Shown: positions 1 to 8,298 of the stretch, one piece after another
How the letters are laid out: each line of letters starts with the position of its first letter
Numbering within the stretch: position 1 is the stretch's first letter
Assembly: GCF_003664325.1 (NCBI RefSeq)
Contig: NZ_RCDA01000001.1
Span: 558,001 to 622,000, forward strand
Reading direction: 5' to 3'
DNA length: 64,000 nucleotides
DNA from: Alkalispirillum mobile
Lineage (GTDB): Bacteria; Pseudomonadota; Gammaproteobacteria; Nitrococcales; Halorhodospiraceae
Notes under the pieces: model-generated
What the model was told of the DNA's origin: nothing
Databases searched by the model: none
What the model saw: the letters and a program-made list of their open reading frames with translations, nothing else
Made by a program: the position numbers and the translations under genes

Positions 1-280
1 AGGCGCTGGCCACCGGGTCGCCCTGCCCCATGCGATCGGTGGCATCCAGCAGGATCTCCACGTCGAAGGCCTCCGGCTCCACGCTCACCCCCTGGGAGAC
101 CCGCGGGGTCTCGGCGGGTGACTGAAAGTCGTAGCCGCCGCGGGTGGCCGGGGTGTCCGCCAGGGTGATCTCCACGCTGCGGCTGCGCGAGAGGGTCTCC
201 GGGTTGAACTCGAAGACCAGGGTCAGCGGGGAGGCGCTCTGCGCGTACTCCACCAGTGCGCCGCGTACATGCCGCCCCAT
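1..280 (-). CDS. Contractile injection system tube-binding protein, N-terminal part
   Basis: A reading frame starts with ATG at 278-280 and runs off the left edge, giving 93 visible residues beginning MGRHVRGALVEY. The stretch LVFEFNPETLSRSR is the conserved 'FNPxTLxxS' signature at the N-terminus of contractile-injection-system tube-binding (Afp7/Pvc7-like, often LysM-bearing) proteins. In this family the protein joins the inner tube to the baseplate hub. The start is 2 bases past the stop of the small gene at 283-513, so the two are probably co-translated. The C-terminal half, where a LysM domain would lie, is outside the window. Confidence 0.7.
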   Translation of the reverse strand, partial: MGRHVRGALVEYAQSASPLTLVFEFNPETLSRSRSVEITLADTPATRGGYDFQSPAETPRVSQGVSVEPEAFDVEILLDATDRMGQGDPVASA

Positions 281-282
281 GA

Positions 283-513
283 TCACTCCGCCCCCGGCAG
301 CCGCGCCCGGATGGCGCGGGCGATGGACTCGGCGGCCTGCCGGTCGCTGGCCCCGGCGGGCAGCGCCACCGGACCGACCTGCAGCCGGGCCAGATCCGCC
401 GGACCGGCCACCGGGGCGTCGGCCAATGCCCGGGCGAGCAGGCGGACGATGCGCGGGGCGCGTCCGGCATAGCCCTCGGGCAGTTGCAGGCGCAGGTGTT
501 GGATATCAATCAT
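283..513 (-). CDS. Small injection-system-associated protein
   Basis: A 76-residue protein starting MIDIQHLRLQLPEGY, rich in Ala and Arg, with no transmembrane segment. Its ATG at 511-513 overlaps the TGA of the ATPase gene (506-508), and its stop abuts the tube-binding gene, so it sits inside a tightly packed operon. A longer in-frame extension to 750 is antisense-like low-complexity text covering the ATPase gene and is not used. Small proteins at this position are common in extracellular contractile injection loci, but I recognise no domain. Function unknown. Confidence 0.6.
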   Translation of the reverse strand: MIDIQHLRLQLPEGYAGRAPRIVRLLARALADAPVAGPADLARLQVGPVALPAGASDRQAAESIARAIRARLPGAE

Positions 514-1855
514 GCAGCACCTCGTCGGGCAGGTGAGGAGCCAGATCGCCCAGCTCCCGGGGGGTTTGCTCCCGGCCGTCCTTGCCCAGCTCGCGCCAGA
601 CCGCCAGGGCCACCTCGGCCAGGCCGATGGCGCCACCGCGCCCGGCGGCCAGGTAGGCGGCGTGCAGCGCGGCGTTGCGGATACCGCCGCCGGTGAGATT
701 GACCGAACGGGCCAGCCGCTCCAGGTCCAGGTCGGGGGCCCGCGGCGCACGGGGCGGCAGCAACCGGTCCCAGAGGGCGGCCCGCCCGGCCACCCCGGGC
801 CGGGGAAAGGTCACCACCATCTGGAAGCGGCGGGCGAAGGCGCTGTCCATCTGCTTGCGCATATTGGTGGTGAGGATGCAGGGGCCGCGGTGGGCCTCGA
901 TGCGGGCCAGCAGGTGGCTGACCTCCATGTTGGCGTACCGGTCGCGCGCCTCCTTGACCTCGCCCCGCTTGGCGAACAGGGCATCCGCCTCGTCGAACTG
1001 CAGCACCATGGGTTGGCGGTGGGCGGCGTCGAACAGTTGGTTTAGGTTTTTCTCCGTCTCACCGATGTACTTGCTCACCAGCCGGCCCAGATCCACCCGG
1101 TAGAGCGGCCAGTCCAGGCTGTTGGCGATGACACTGGCGGCCAGGGTCTTGCCGGTCCCGGAAGGCCCGTTGAACAGTGCGATCGGCCCGCCCACCGACT
1201 GGCCGCCCCAGCGTTCCACCACGGTCTCCCGGTGCTGCAGCCACATCAGGAACTCGCGCAACTGCGCCCGGTGCGGCGCAGGCAGCACCAGGTCGTCCCA
1301 GCCGGCGGGATTGTCCACCGGCACTGCCCCGGGCGGTGCCGGCGGGGCCTGCCGGACCCCGCGCAAGCGCGCCCCGAGGCCAGGCTCCGGGGTAAGCGGC
1401 TCATAGGGATCGCCGTCCCGCGCGCGCAGCAGGCCGCCGCGGCGCAGCGAGGCACCGGCCTCCAGGGCCTGTTCCAGCAACCGGGCCTGGTGCGGGGCGA
1501 GCGCCAGTAGCTCCTGGACCAGGGCCCGCGAGGGATAGGGCTGCGCGCTGCCCGGCTGCAGGTTCTGGAACATCCAGCCCACCCGGGGTTCCATCTCGGG
1601 CCCCAGGACACAGGCCAGCAGGTCCCACTCGACGGGCTCAAGGTGCAGCCCCAGGGCCCGCTCCCAGGCGCCACCGGCGGCGCGCAGGCGCTCCACCTGG
1701 TGTTGCAGCTGTTGCAGCTCCTTCAGCGCCGGACGGTCCGGGTCCCGACCCTGCCGGCTTTGCGACAGGCAATAGCCCAGATACTGCAGCCGATCCCACT
1801 CCGGCTGAAGTTGCTCCGCGGTAGTCAGCGCCTCGTCGGCAGCCGCAGCGTTCAT
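506..1855 (-). CDS. AAA+ ATPase of a contractile injection system (Afp15/Pvc15-like)
   Basis: 449 residues. The N-terminal 200 residues are a helical, family-specific region; the AAA+ core follows. Walker A is GPSGTGKT at about 230-237, Walker B is LQFDEADALF at about 285-294, sensor 1 is around TTNMRK (329-334), and an Arg finger is likely at ARR (341-343). This family of ATPases is encoded in nearly all extracellular contractile injection loci and is thought to help particle assembly or effector loading. The ATG overlaps the stop of the upstream DUF4255 gene (ATGA at 1852-1855), which indicates translational coupling. Confidence 0.85.
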   Translation of the reverse strand: MNAAAADEALTTAEQLQPEWDRLQYLGYCLSQSRQGRDPDRPALKELQQLQHQVERLRAAGGAWERALGLHLEPVEWDLLACVLGPEMEPRVGWMFQNLQPGSAQPYPSRALVQELLALAPHQARLLEQALEAGASLRRGGLLRARDGDPYEPLTPEPGLGARLRGVRQAPPAPPGAVPVDNPAGWDDLVLPAPHRAQLREFLMWLQHRETVVERWGGQSVGGPIALFNGPSGTGKTLAASVIANSLDWPLYRVDLGRLVSKYIGETEKNLNQLFDAAHRQPMVLQFDEADALFAKRGEVKEARDRYANMEVSHLLARIEAHRGPCILTTNMRKQMDSAFARRFQMVVTFPRPGVAGRAALWDRLLPPRAPRAPDLDLERLARSVNLTGGGIRNAALHAAYLAAGRGGAIGLAEVALAVWRELGKDGREQTPRELGDLAPHLPDEVLHD

Positions 1856-2865
1856 GCGCCCCCCTCGTAAAGCGTGATCAACAGCGGGTTGGACCGGCGC
1901 ACCAGCGTATGGCCGTCACCGGCCCTCGAGTGGCTGCGCTCGGCGTAGAGCAGGAGCTGGCCCGGGCGGTCGTCGAAAGGCAGTGGCGCCGGGTGCAGGC
2001 TGGCATCCACCAGGCCCTCGGGGCTGATGGCCGCCTCCGTCAGGGTGACCGCGGTGCCCCCGGGGTGGGGCTGCCAGCCCTGCTCATCGTCCCAGAGCTC
2101 CCAGCGCAGGGTGACCTCGGTGCCGGGCTCCCCCACCACCCAGACCTGGGGGGTGAAGCCCGCCAGCTCATCGCCGCCCACGGCAAAGGCGAGCGACTGC
2201 ACCAGCTCGCCCAGATGCACCAGACTGGCGGCCGGGGCCCAGTCCTCGCGACCGGTCTCGGGCCGCATGCGGGTGACGGCTGCACCGGAAGTGGTGGAAG
2301 CCGCACCGCCGGCCATGCCCCCCACACCCAGACCCAGGGTGCCGACCCGGGGCGCCTCCACATGAGGCTGGCGGGGGACCACCGGCGCCAGCGAGACCTC
2401 GAACAGCACCGAGGGCCGGTAGATGGTGTCGCCCTGGGTGGCCCAGAGCTGGTTGATCTGCTCCACGCCCAGGGTCTGGAAGACCACCTGCAGGTGGAAG
2501 GGCTCGCCGGCCGCCTCCAGTTGGAAGACCGGGGTCTCCTGGAAGACCCGCAGCACCTCCCCGATGATGCGCAGATCGTTCTCGCCGCTGCTCACCGCCT
2601 CCTCGGCCACGGCAAAGGGCGTGGCCAGGCAGTACATCCGCAGGTACTGGGTCTCACCCGGCAGGGTGTCACCCTCAAAGCCGGAGGGCTCGAAGCGGAA
2701 AAAGAAGAGGTTGAGGTTGTGCTCGCCGTCCTGTTCGGCCGTGGCCGCGTCCCCCGGGCTGCCGAGGAGCACATGGACCTTGGTATCCAACCCGTCGAAC
2801 TCACCGCCCAGGTACTGCGCCAGCCCCTTGCAGACCTGTGCGACGGACGAGGCCACCAGGGCCAT
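1852..2865 (-). CDS. DUF4255 / Pvc16 N-terminal-domain protein, tail terminator type
   Basis: 337 residues starting MALVASSVAQVCKGLAQYLG, the typical opening of the Pvc16 N-terminal (DUF4255) domain, which fills residues 1-190. The remaining part is a beta-rich C-terminal extension (about 230-337) resembling an Ig-like fold. In Afp and PVC particles the homologue caps the distal end of the sheath-tube and sets its length. It lies between the disordered protein and the ATPase in one minus-strand operon. No catalytic residues are expected. The C-terminal extension could instead serve in surface display; that is speculation. Confidence 0.8.
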   Translation of the reverse strand: MALVASSVAQVCKGLAQYLGGEFDGLDTKVHVLLGSPGDAATAEQDGEHNLNLFFFRFEPSGFEGDTLPGETQYLRMYCLATPFAVAEEAVSSGENDLRIIGEVLRVFQETPVFQLEAAGEPFHLQVVFQTLGVEQINQLWATQGDTIYRPSVLFEVSLAPVVPRQPHVEAPRVGTLGLGVGGMAGGAASTTSGAAVTRMRPETGREDWAPAASLVHLGELVQSLAFAVGGDELAGFTPQVWVVGEPGTEVTLRWELWDDEQGWQPHPGGTAVTLTEAAISPEGLVDASLHPAPLPFDDRPGQLLLYAERSHSRAGDGHTLVRRSNPLLITLYEGGA

Positions 2866-2867
2866 GG

Positions 2868-3920
2868 CTAAAACCTCCGCAGGTAGTTGCGGGAGAGCGC
2901 GGCACGGCCCGACTCCGACCGGCGCCCCCCTTCCCGGGCCGGTGCAGCGGCGTTGACCACCACGACGTCCACTTGCCCGATTCGGACCGAGGGACGGGCA
3001 CCGGCTGCAGGTGCCGTCTCGGAGGCCGGCTCCGGTGCCGGGCCGGGCCGGGCGGCGCTGCCGTCTCCCGACGGGTCCCCGGCGGGTGTCGTCCGGGGCA
3101 CCGCCGGGACCGGCTCGGGTTCCGCGTGCGGTGCAGACGGCGCTACATCCGAAATGGGTCCGTCCGGCGGGGGCACCCGCTGGCCGGCCGCCAGCGGGGG
3201 CGGGGCCGCCTCACCAGCCGGGGCCACTGCCGATTCGGCCTGGCCGGTCCCGGGCACCGGGTCGTCGGCACCACGCCGGGAGGCGGGATAGGTTTCAGAA
3301 GGGGTGGCGGCTCCCGGATTCCCTCTCGCTGACCGCTTGCTCACACTGGCGTTTGAGTCCGCTGTCTTCAGTCGTCTCGCGGTTGAAGGAGTTTCCCTTT
3401 CATTGCCGGTTTCCGTGACTTCAGCCTTCACGCTCAGTCTTTCCTTTTCCAAAGTCGTTGAAGCACTGTGTACGTCTACGGACCGTGCGTTGTCGTCAAC
3501 CGTTGCAGACCGATCAACAGTCCCTCTTTCACCTGCGATCCCATCGCGGCCACGTCCGGCAGTCGCCGGTTTGTTCATCGACTCAGTCTTTCCATCTGCC
3601 GTAGTTCGACGTTCAACATACTGCTCTGCGGCGACGGGGGGCCCGGCATCTGCCCTGCGAGGGGCGCCGGGCAAAGGGAGGACGGCGTCACCGGCGGGCG
3701 TTCTCCCGGCCGGCTTACCGCGCTCCACCACCTGGGGAGGGGGGCCCTCCCCGGCCTTCTGAAACCGGTACACGGTGTTCGCGCCCTCGTCCTCCTCCTC
3801 CGGTGGCGGTGCCGGGCTCTCGTCCGGCTCCGCCTCTCCGGCGTGGCTGCGCCACACCGTGGCGCCCCCCGGACGGAGGGGCCGGCGCGCGTCTCTGAGG
3901 ACATCGTGTAAAAAGCGCAT
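2868..3920 (-). CDS. Pro/Ala/Glu-rich disordered injection-system protein
   Basis: 350 residues. A short ordered start (MRFLHDVLRDARRPL) is followed by about 280 residues of low-complexity sequence rich in Ala, Pro, Glu, Arg and Thr, with acidic patches such as PEEEDEGAN. The last 45 residues are more conserved-looking and contain SVRIGQVDVVVVN. The gene has 2 bases between its stop and the DUF4255 start. The central section (about 3290-3620) is lower in GC and reads Ser/Thr/Lys/Asp-rich, unlike its flanks, so it may have been inserted or expanded. Similar disordered proteins occur at this place in other injection loci; their role is unknown. Confidence 0.65.
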   Translation of the reverse strand: MRFLHDVLRDARRPLRPGGATVWRSHAGEAEPDESPAPPPEEEDEGANTVYRFQKAGEGPPPQVVERGKPAGRTPAGDAVLPLPGAPRRADAGPPVAAEQYVERRTTADGKTESMNKPATAGRGRDGIAGERGTVDRSATVDDNARSVDVHSASTTLEKERLSVKAEVTETGNERETPSTARRLKTADSNASVSKRSARGNPGAATPSETYPASRRGADDPVPGTGQAESAVAPAGEAAPPPLAAGQRVPPPDGPISDVAPSAPHAEPEPVPAVPRTTPAGDPSGDGSAARPGPAPEPASETAPAAGARPSVRIGQVDVVVVNAAAPAREGGRRSESGRAALSRNYLRRF

Positions 3921-3940
3921 TCGGCCTCCTTTCGACGGCC

Positions 3941-4732
3941 CTATTGCGTCATCCCCCTGGCACGGTCGATCAGCCTCAGGTAGGCCTCGCGCCGTTCCCG
4001 CGGGAGGTCCAGGATCTCCCGCTCACTCCAGTGATAATGCGTGGCCAGAATATGCACCTGCGCCAGCAGGCTGTCCGGAGTGCGCGCCAACAGGCTGTAG
4101 GGGTTGAGCACCACCCGATTCTCATGGTCGCAGTGCGGGCACCGGGCCTGTGCCTCACTGACCACCCCGGGGGAGACCTCATCCATGGCCTGGTCGACGG
4201 CCTCGTGCCCCGCCTCGCCGAGCGTGGCGACGTCGGCGCCGTCGGGTGCCAGCAGGCAGCGCTGCAGCAGGGCGTCCACATCGCCCGCACCGGCCAGCGC
4301 CTCCTGGTCACCGCCATCGGGCACTCGGAAGCGCCAGGTCTGCCCCTGCCAGTCCACGGCGACCTCCGGAAAGGTCGGCCCCGCCGGATCGGTCGGGAGG
4401 CGGACCAAATCCAACTGGAAGTCGAACGCCTCTCCGCAGCCGGCGCAGCGTGCCGACATCCAGGCGTGCCGCTCTCCGAAGTGCACCGCCAACGCCCTAA
4501 TGAGGTACTGCCGGTCGGCCACACACAACCGACGCACCCTTTCGTAGCTCGCCGGCCCGCCAGCCAGCTCCGCCAGCGCGCTCGACAGCACTTCTGTGAC
4601 CGCGGCGGGGGTGGTCATTGCGGTACGGGCTGCCTCCAGCAAGGCCATCTCCAGCGCCCCGTCCACCGGCTTGAAGCGAAAATCCCTCCGCCGCTCGCCG
4701 GCCACCACCAGCCCCCCCGGCAGCCGTTCCAT
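3941..4732 (-). CDS. Zinc-ribbon baseplate-type protein of the injection system
   Basis: 263 residues with two CxxC knuckles: CAGC near residue 97 and CPHC near 198. Together these can hold one zinc ion. The C-terminal part (about 210-263) is helical and contains the HYHWSEREILDLPRERR-type motif seen in phage baseplate and tail-assembly chaperone proteins ('W...I..L....R..YL'). This, plus its position between tube and cap genes, suggests a T4-type baseplate/hub assembly protein. The exact counterpart in Afp or PVC is uncertain. Confidence 0.6.
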   Translation of the reverse strand: MERLPGGLVVAGERRRDFRFKPVDGALEMALLEAARTAMTTPAAVTEVLSSALAELAGGPASYERVRRLCVADRQYLIRALAVHFGERHAWMSARCAGCGEAFDFQLDLVRLPTDPAGPTFPEVAVDWQGQTWRFRVPDGGDQEALAGAGDVDALLQRCLLAPDGADVATLGEAGHEAVDQAMDEVSPGVVSEAQARCPHCDHENRVVLNPYSLLARTPDSLLAQVHILATHYHWSEREILDLPRERREAYLRLIDRARGMTQ

Positions 4733-4767
4733 AGCTCAAAGCCTCCACCCGTCAGCGGGTTGCGAAA

Positions 4768-5277
4768 TCAGGTCTCCGCGGGTTCCGGTACCGAAGTGTC
4801 GCGCTGCCAGCCCTCGTGCTGCAGGGTGATGGTCTGGATGCCCACGGCATTCATGGTGCCGGCGTCCAGCTCCGGCAGGGCCTGGAACTCGGAGACCCAG
4901 GCCCGGAAGACCTTGTAAGAGAGGGCCACCTGACCCTGCAGGTTGAGCACGTTGATGACGATGTCCTTGCGGAAGTTACGCAACGACATGCCCCCGTCAC
5001 CCTCGATGTTGTTGACCAGGTTCGCCCAGTTCTCGAACACCGGGTCGTGGGTCAGGCCCTGCTCCAGGGTCACCGCCTCGTAGCTGGTGCCGCCAGGTAG
5101 CTGTCGCTCGTGCGAAGGGTCGCCGGCCGTGCGCCACGCCACGGACTCGGTGGATTTCTTCAGCGCGCTCATCTTCTTGAGCCCGGCCACCGGCTGGCCA
5201 TCAATGAGGATCTGGAACTTGAATGTGCGGTACGGATCGTGGCGGTGGGTGTTCACCGGGAAAAGCGGGGCTGCCAT
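4768..5277 (-). CDS. Contractile injection system inner tube protein (T4 gp19-like)
   Basis: 169 residues, the usual length for gp19/Hcp-like tube subunits of contractile injection systems. The N-terminus DPYRTFKFQILIDGQ and the motif SYEAVTLEQGLT are hallmarks of the T4-like tail tube family. Subunits form hexameric rings stacked inside the sheath. The gene lies 12 bases downstream of the sheath gene, and one transcript is likely. No unusual features. Confidence 0.9.
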   Translation of the reverse strand: MAAPLFPVNTHRHDPYRTFKFQILIDGQPVAGLKKMSALKKSTESVAWRTAGDPSHERQLPGGTSYEAVTLEQGLTHDPVFENWANLVNNIEGDGGMSLRNFRKDIVINVLNLQGQVALSYKVFRAWVSEFQALPELDAGTMNAVGIQTITLQHEGWQRDTSVPEPAET

Positions 5278-5289
5278 GAGTATGCTCCC

Positions 5290-6852
5290 TTACTGTTGGC
5301 CGACTTTCTGCTGAATGCGCACGATGACGAACTCCGCCGGTTTGAGCGGCGCAAAGCCCACCTCGACAATCACCTGGCCGCGGTCGATATCGCCCTGGCG
5401 CATGGTCTGCCCGAGGCCACAGCGCACAAAGTAGGCATCGCTGGCCTTCTCACCCTGGAAGGCGCCCGAGCGGTGGAGCCCGCCCAGAAAGGACTCGATG
5501 TTCGTGCGCAGCGCCGACCACAGGCGGTGATCGTTCGGCTCAAAGACCGCCCAATGGATGCCGTGGAAGATACTCTCCTCGATAAAGATGGCCGTTCGGC
5601 GTACCGGGATGTAGCGCCATTCCGGGTTGGCGCGGGTAGCACGGGTGCGCGAACCCCAGATCACCGAGCCGTAATTGGGCAGCTGGCGCAGGGCGTTCAC
5701 CCCCAGCGGGTTGAGGTACTGCTGCTCGGCGTCCTCCACGGTGTAAAGCAGCTTGCTGATGCCCAGCAGGTTGGTCTCGACGCCAGCGGGCGCCTTCCAG
5801 ACGCCGCGGCGGCCATCCGTCCGCGCCCATTGGCCCGCCACAAACCCGCCCGCTGGTGCCAGCACCAGCCGTTCCGCACCGGGATTGGTATCCGGGTTGT
5901 AATGGGGGTTACTGACCAGCGCCCAGGGATAATAGGTGGCCGCATAGGTCGACGTGGTCAGCCCCAGATCGGTCACATCCTTTTCTTTGTTTAATTCCTC
6001 TCCGGGGGGGAGATCGAATATGACCATGCGGTTTTTCATGGTCTCGCAGTGGCTGATGGCGCTTTCGATAATCCCCTGCCCGGAATCGCCCCAGGTCTGG
6101 TCGGGCAACAGAATGATATTGATATCGCGATATTTCAGCAGTTTTGAAAAGATACCGTTGTACTCGTCGGAGCCGCCGTGCGACCCGTCGTCGCCATCAG
6201 ACATTTCCACGGTGACGCCATCCGTCCCGGCGCTGTTGATAACCGCCACCGCGTCAGCCATACCGCTCTCATCACTGACCCTTAACAGCTCGGACCCCTC
6301 TTTCAGCACCGTCTTGAGATAAGCGCTGTCTCCCTTCGCCAGAGAGACATCGGTGAAGGTCTCGTCTGCGACGAAGTCATCACCATCCCCACGCCCGATT
6401 TCCACCGTGAAACGGGGGTCACTGGTATCGGGCGGCGCCTCCTTGGCCGTGACGTGGAGCCGCAGCTGGTTTCCCCATGCGCCGGGATTGACGACCTGGA
6501 AACCAACCAGATCATTGCCAGAATCCTCAAGCGCCCCTTTGGCGGTCTTTTCCCCGCTGGCGGTGCGGATAACATAGGCCTTACCGCCCCCATTCTGGAA
6601 ATAAGCGAATACCGACAGACCGAGGGTGTCGCCCTTCACGGACTGGGCACCGCTGACCGACTCCTCTACATCGCGGATACCGCCAAAGGTGTTCTCGTAA
6701 TCTTCCCAACTGGTGATGAAGACCGGCTCATCCACTGGACCCCGGGTGGCGTAGCCGATGAAGGCGGCGGTGGATGTCCCTGCCGCATCAATAGGCCTGG
6801 AGCCGCTGGGAATTTCCTCGATATAGACCCCAGGGTGTAGATAGGAAGCCAT
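5290..6852 (-). CDS. Contractile tail sheath protein
   Basis: 520 residues from the ATG at 6850-6852, which is preceded by a strong ribosome-binding site (AGGAGAAGG). A longer frame to 6978 lacks one and is not used. The start MASYLHPGVYIEEIPSGSRP is the classic sheath N-terminus. The C-terminal region (GIHWAVFEPNDHRLW, then FLGGLHRSGAFQG and KPAEFVIVRIQQ) carries the conserved sheath core strands that make the contractile handshake. The middle (about 130-230) is a variable insertion domain with lower GC, probably the surface-exposed domain. It is the first gene of the visible operon. Confidence 0.93.
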   Translation of the reverse strand: MASYLHPGVYIEEIPSGSRPIDAAGTSTAAFIGYATRGPVDEPVFITSWEDYENTFGGIRDVEESVSGAQSVKGDTLGLSVFAYFQNGGGKAYVIRTASGEKTAKGALEDSGNDLVGFQVVNPGAWGNQLRLHVTAKEAPPDTSDPRFTVEIGRGDGDDFVADETFTDVSLAKGDSAYLKTVLKEGSELLRVSDESGMADAVAVINSAGTDGVTVEMSDGDDGSHGGSDEYNGIFSKLLKYRDINIILLPDQTWGDSGQGIIESAISHCETMKNRMVIFDLPPGEELNKEKDVTDLGLTTSTYAATYYPWALVSNPHYNPDTNPGAERLVLAPAGGFVAGQWARTDGRRGVWKAPAGVETNLLGISKLLYTVEDAEQQYLNPLGVNALRQLPNYGSVIWGSRTRATRANPEWRYIPVRRTAIFIEESIFHGIHWAVFEPNDHRLWSALRTNIESFLGGLHRSGAFQGEKASDAYFVRCGLGQTMRQGDIDRGQVIVEVGFAPLKPAEFVIVRIQQKVGQQ

Positions 6853-7176
6853 ATTACCTTCTCCTTTCGCCGTTTTACTGACGCCCGCCCGGCACTGCCC
6901 TCGGGCCCATGGGGTCTTTTTATTAATGCGATTTGTAGTTTCGAGTCTAGGACAATTACCGCCCCCGTCAACGGACACTATTTCATTGCATTTAAAAGGT
7001 TATGAGGGGTAATGGCACAAGCGACTTGACCCATTAATTTCCATGCCAATAGAATAATTATTAGGCGCAAGCATGCATTAATCTGCCTGCCATCCCTTGC
7101 TCATCCTGTGCCCCGTGCTCCCCTCGATTGGTCCCGCACCGGGAACCCCCTGCGCCAGTTCGTAGTGGCGCTGAAT
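6853..7176. other. Gene-free leader between peptidase and sheath genes
   Basis: A 324-base stretch, much more AT-rich than its surroundings, particularly 6920-7090 (for example TAATAATTATTAGG near 7050). It holds the candidate promoter at 6944-6971 and the sheath ribosome-binding site. No open frame here looks coding, and I see no clear terminator for the upstream peptidase gene. AT-rich leaders of this kind often bind silencing proteins; whether this one does cannot be told. Confidence 0.4.
6944..6971 (-). promoter_or_regulatory. Possible sigma-70 promoter for the injection-system operon
   Basis: On the minus strand, TTGACG (6966-6971) and TAGACT (6944-6949) are separated by 16 bases and lie about 92 bases upstream of the sheath start. 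The -35 matches 5 of 6 and the -10 matches 4 of 6 consensus bases. The surroundings are AT-rich for this genome. The match is moderate only. Confidence 0.35.
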
Positions 7177-7989
7177 CTAGAGCTTGGCCGCTTGCACGTG
7201 CATCCAGTCGAAATTCCGGGCGCGGCCGAGGCTCACCCAGCCCTCCTCCTCCCAGAACTGCCACCACGCCTCATACTCCGGACGGGCCAGGCGGGCACGG
7301 TCACGGCCCCAGCGCAGCTTGTTCTGATCTGGATCCCAGTCAATGGCCACGCCCCAGGCGTGCGTGGACCAGCTACTGCCTCCGCGCTTGCGCCGGCAGT
7401 TGTAGCAGCCGCCATACCGGTTCAGGCGCAACTCTCGAAGCCGCTCCTCGCCATAGTGATCGTAAACCCGCTGCAGTACCCGGCGCAGGCTCTCCGCGAC
7501 CCGCTCATGGCAACCGATGTGTTCAGTGGTCTGGCGCAGGTCCCAGGCCAGGGAGAGCGTCCATGGGCAGGGGACCTGCACCAGGCGCGCCTCGCAGGGG
7601 CTGCCGAAGGACTCCTCGAGCACTGACTCCCGAGGCCAGTCATTGGGATTGACATCCAGCACTGGCTGGTCGCGCCAGTCGGGCGGTGGTGCACCGGTCT
7701 CGAACAGCGTCGCTAGCGCGTCCGCGGCAAACTCCGTTTGCGGCCCCCAAAGCCCGTCCACGGGGCCGGCATCAATTTCCCGATCCAATGCCCCACGCTG
7801 GAGACAGGCCACAGCACGCCGGCGCGCGGACCAACGCTCGGTGCCATCGGGGAATTCGTCGCCGCGGGCCTCGATCATGCTGTCCACGGCCCCATTCGTC
7901 AGCGGCCCGCGCAAGCCGTCTATCTCGCCGCTGTACGCCTCTGCCTCGCGAAGAATCCGCTGCAAGCTTTTAACCGCCGTCTTGTTCAC
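7177..7989 (-). CDS. Peptidoglycan-binding VanY-type (M15) peptidase, endolysin-like
   Basis: 270 residues from a GTG at 7987-7989, chosen because GGGAG lies 8 bases upstream. The first 110 residues hold two peptidoglycan-binding-like repeats with 'GLRGPLTNGAV' and 'GLWGPQTEFAAD'. The C-terminal part is an M15 D-Ala-D-Ala carboxypeptidase/L-Ala-D-Glu peptidase domain with zinc motif SSWSTHAWGVAIDWD and closing DWMHVQ. A Cys pair (CYNC) precedes the catalytic core. It has the same strand as the injection-system operon just downstream, so it may serve particle release or cell-wall passage, although the 324-base gap allows separate control. Confidence 0.8.
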   Translation of the reverse strand: MNKTAVKSLQRILREAEAYSGEIDGLRGPLTNGAVDSMIEARGDEFPDGTERWSARRRAVACLQRGALDREIDAGPVDGLWGPQTEFAADALATLFETGAPPPDWRDQPVLDVNPNDWPRESVLEESFGSPCEARLVQVPCPWTLSLAWDLRQTTEHIGCHERVAESLRRVLQRVYDHYGEERLRELRLNRYGGCYNCRRKRGGSSWSTHAWGVAIDWDPDQNKLRWGRDRARLARPEYEAWWQFWEEEGWVSLGRARNFDWMHVQAAKL

Positions 7990-8298
7990 TGGCACTGCTC
8001 CCTTTTTCCGGCCCCCGCCAGCACACCGCACATGCCGACAGTTGCCGTTGCCCAGGCGTCGATCATCTCAGGATATACGGTGTACTGCCCATGAGCGAGG
8101 CGCAGCAGGCGCTGACCCGCACGGCCTGCTTCCTGCTGCTGCCCGGGCATCGGCAAGAGCGCTGTTCGTGCGGCATCCGGCATTCGCCTCCGCCTCCACA
8201 TTGGGCGCGGGGCTTGAAGTGCTACAGTGGGCCTCCGGCGTTGCCCTATCGGCACCCGTCAATGATCCAACCTCGCTGTCCGTATTGAGGAGCGTCAC
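7990..8298. other. Divergent intergenic region
   Basis: A 309-base gap between the minus-strand peptidase and the plus-strand alcohol dehydrogenase, so it must hold promoters for both. A GAGGAG ribosome-binding site lies 6 bases before the dehydrogenase ATG. I see no convincing repeat, RNA gene or operator. Confidence 0.4.
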
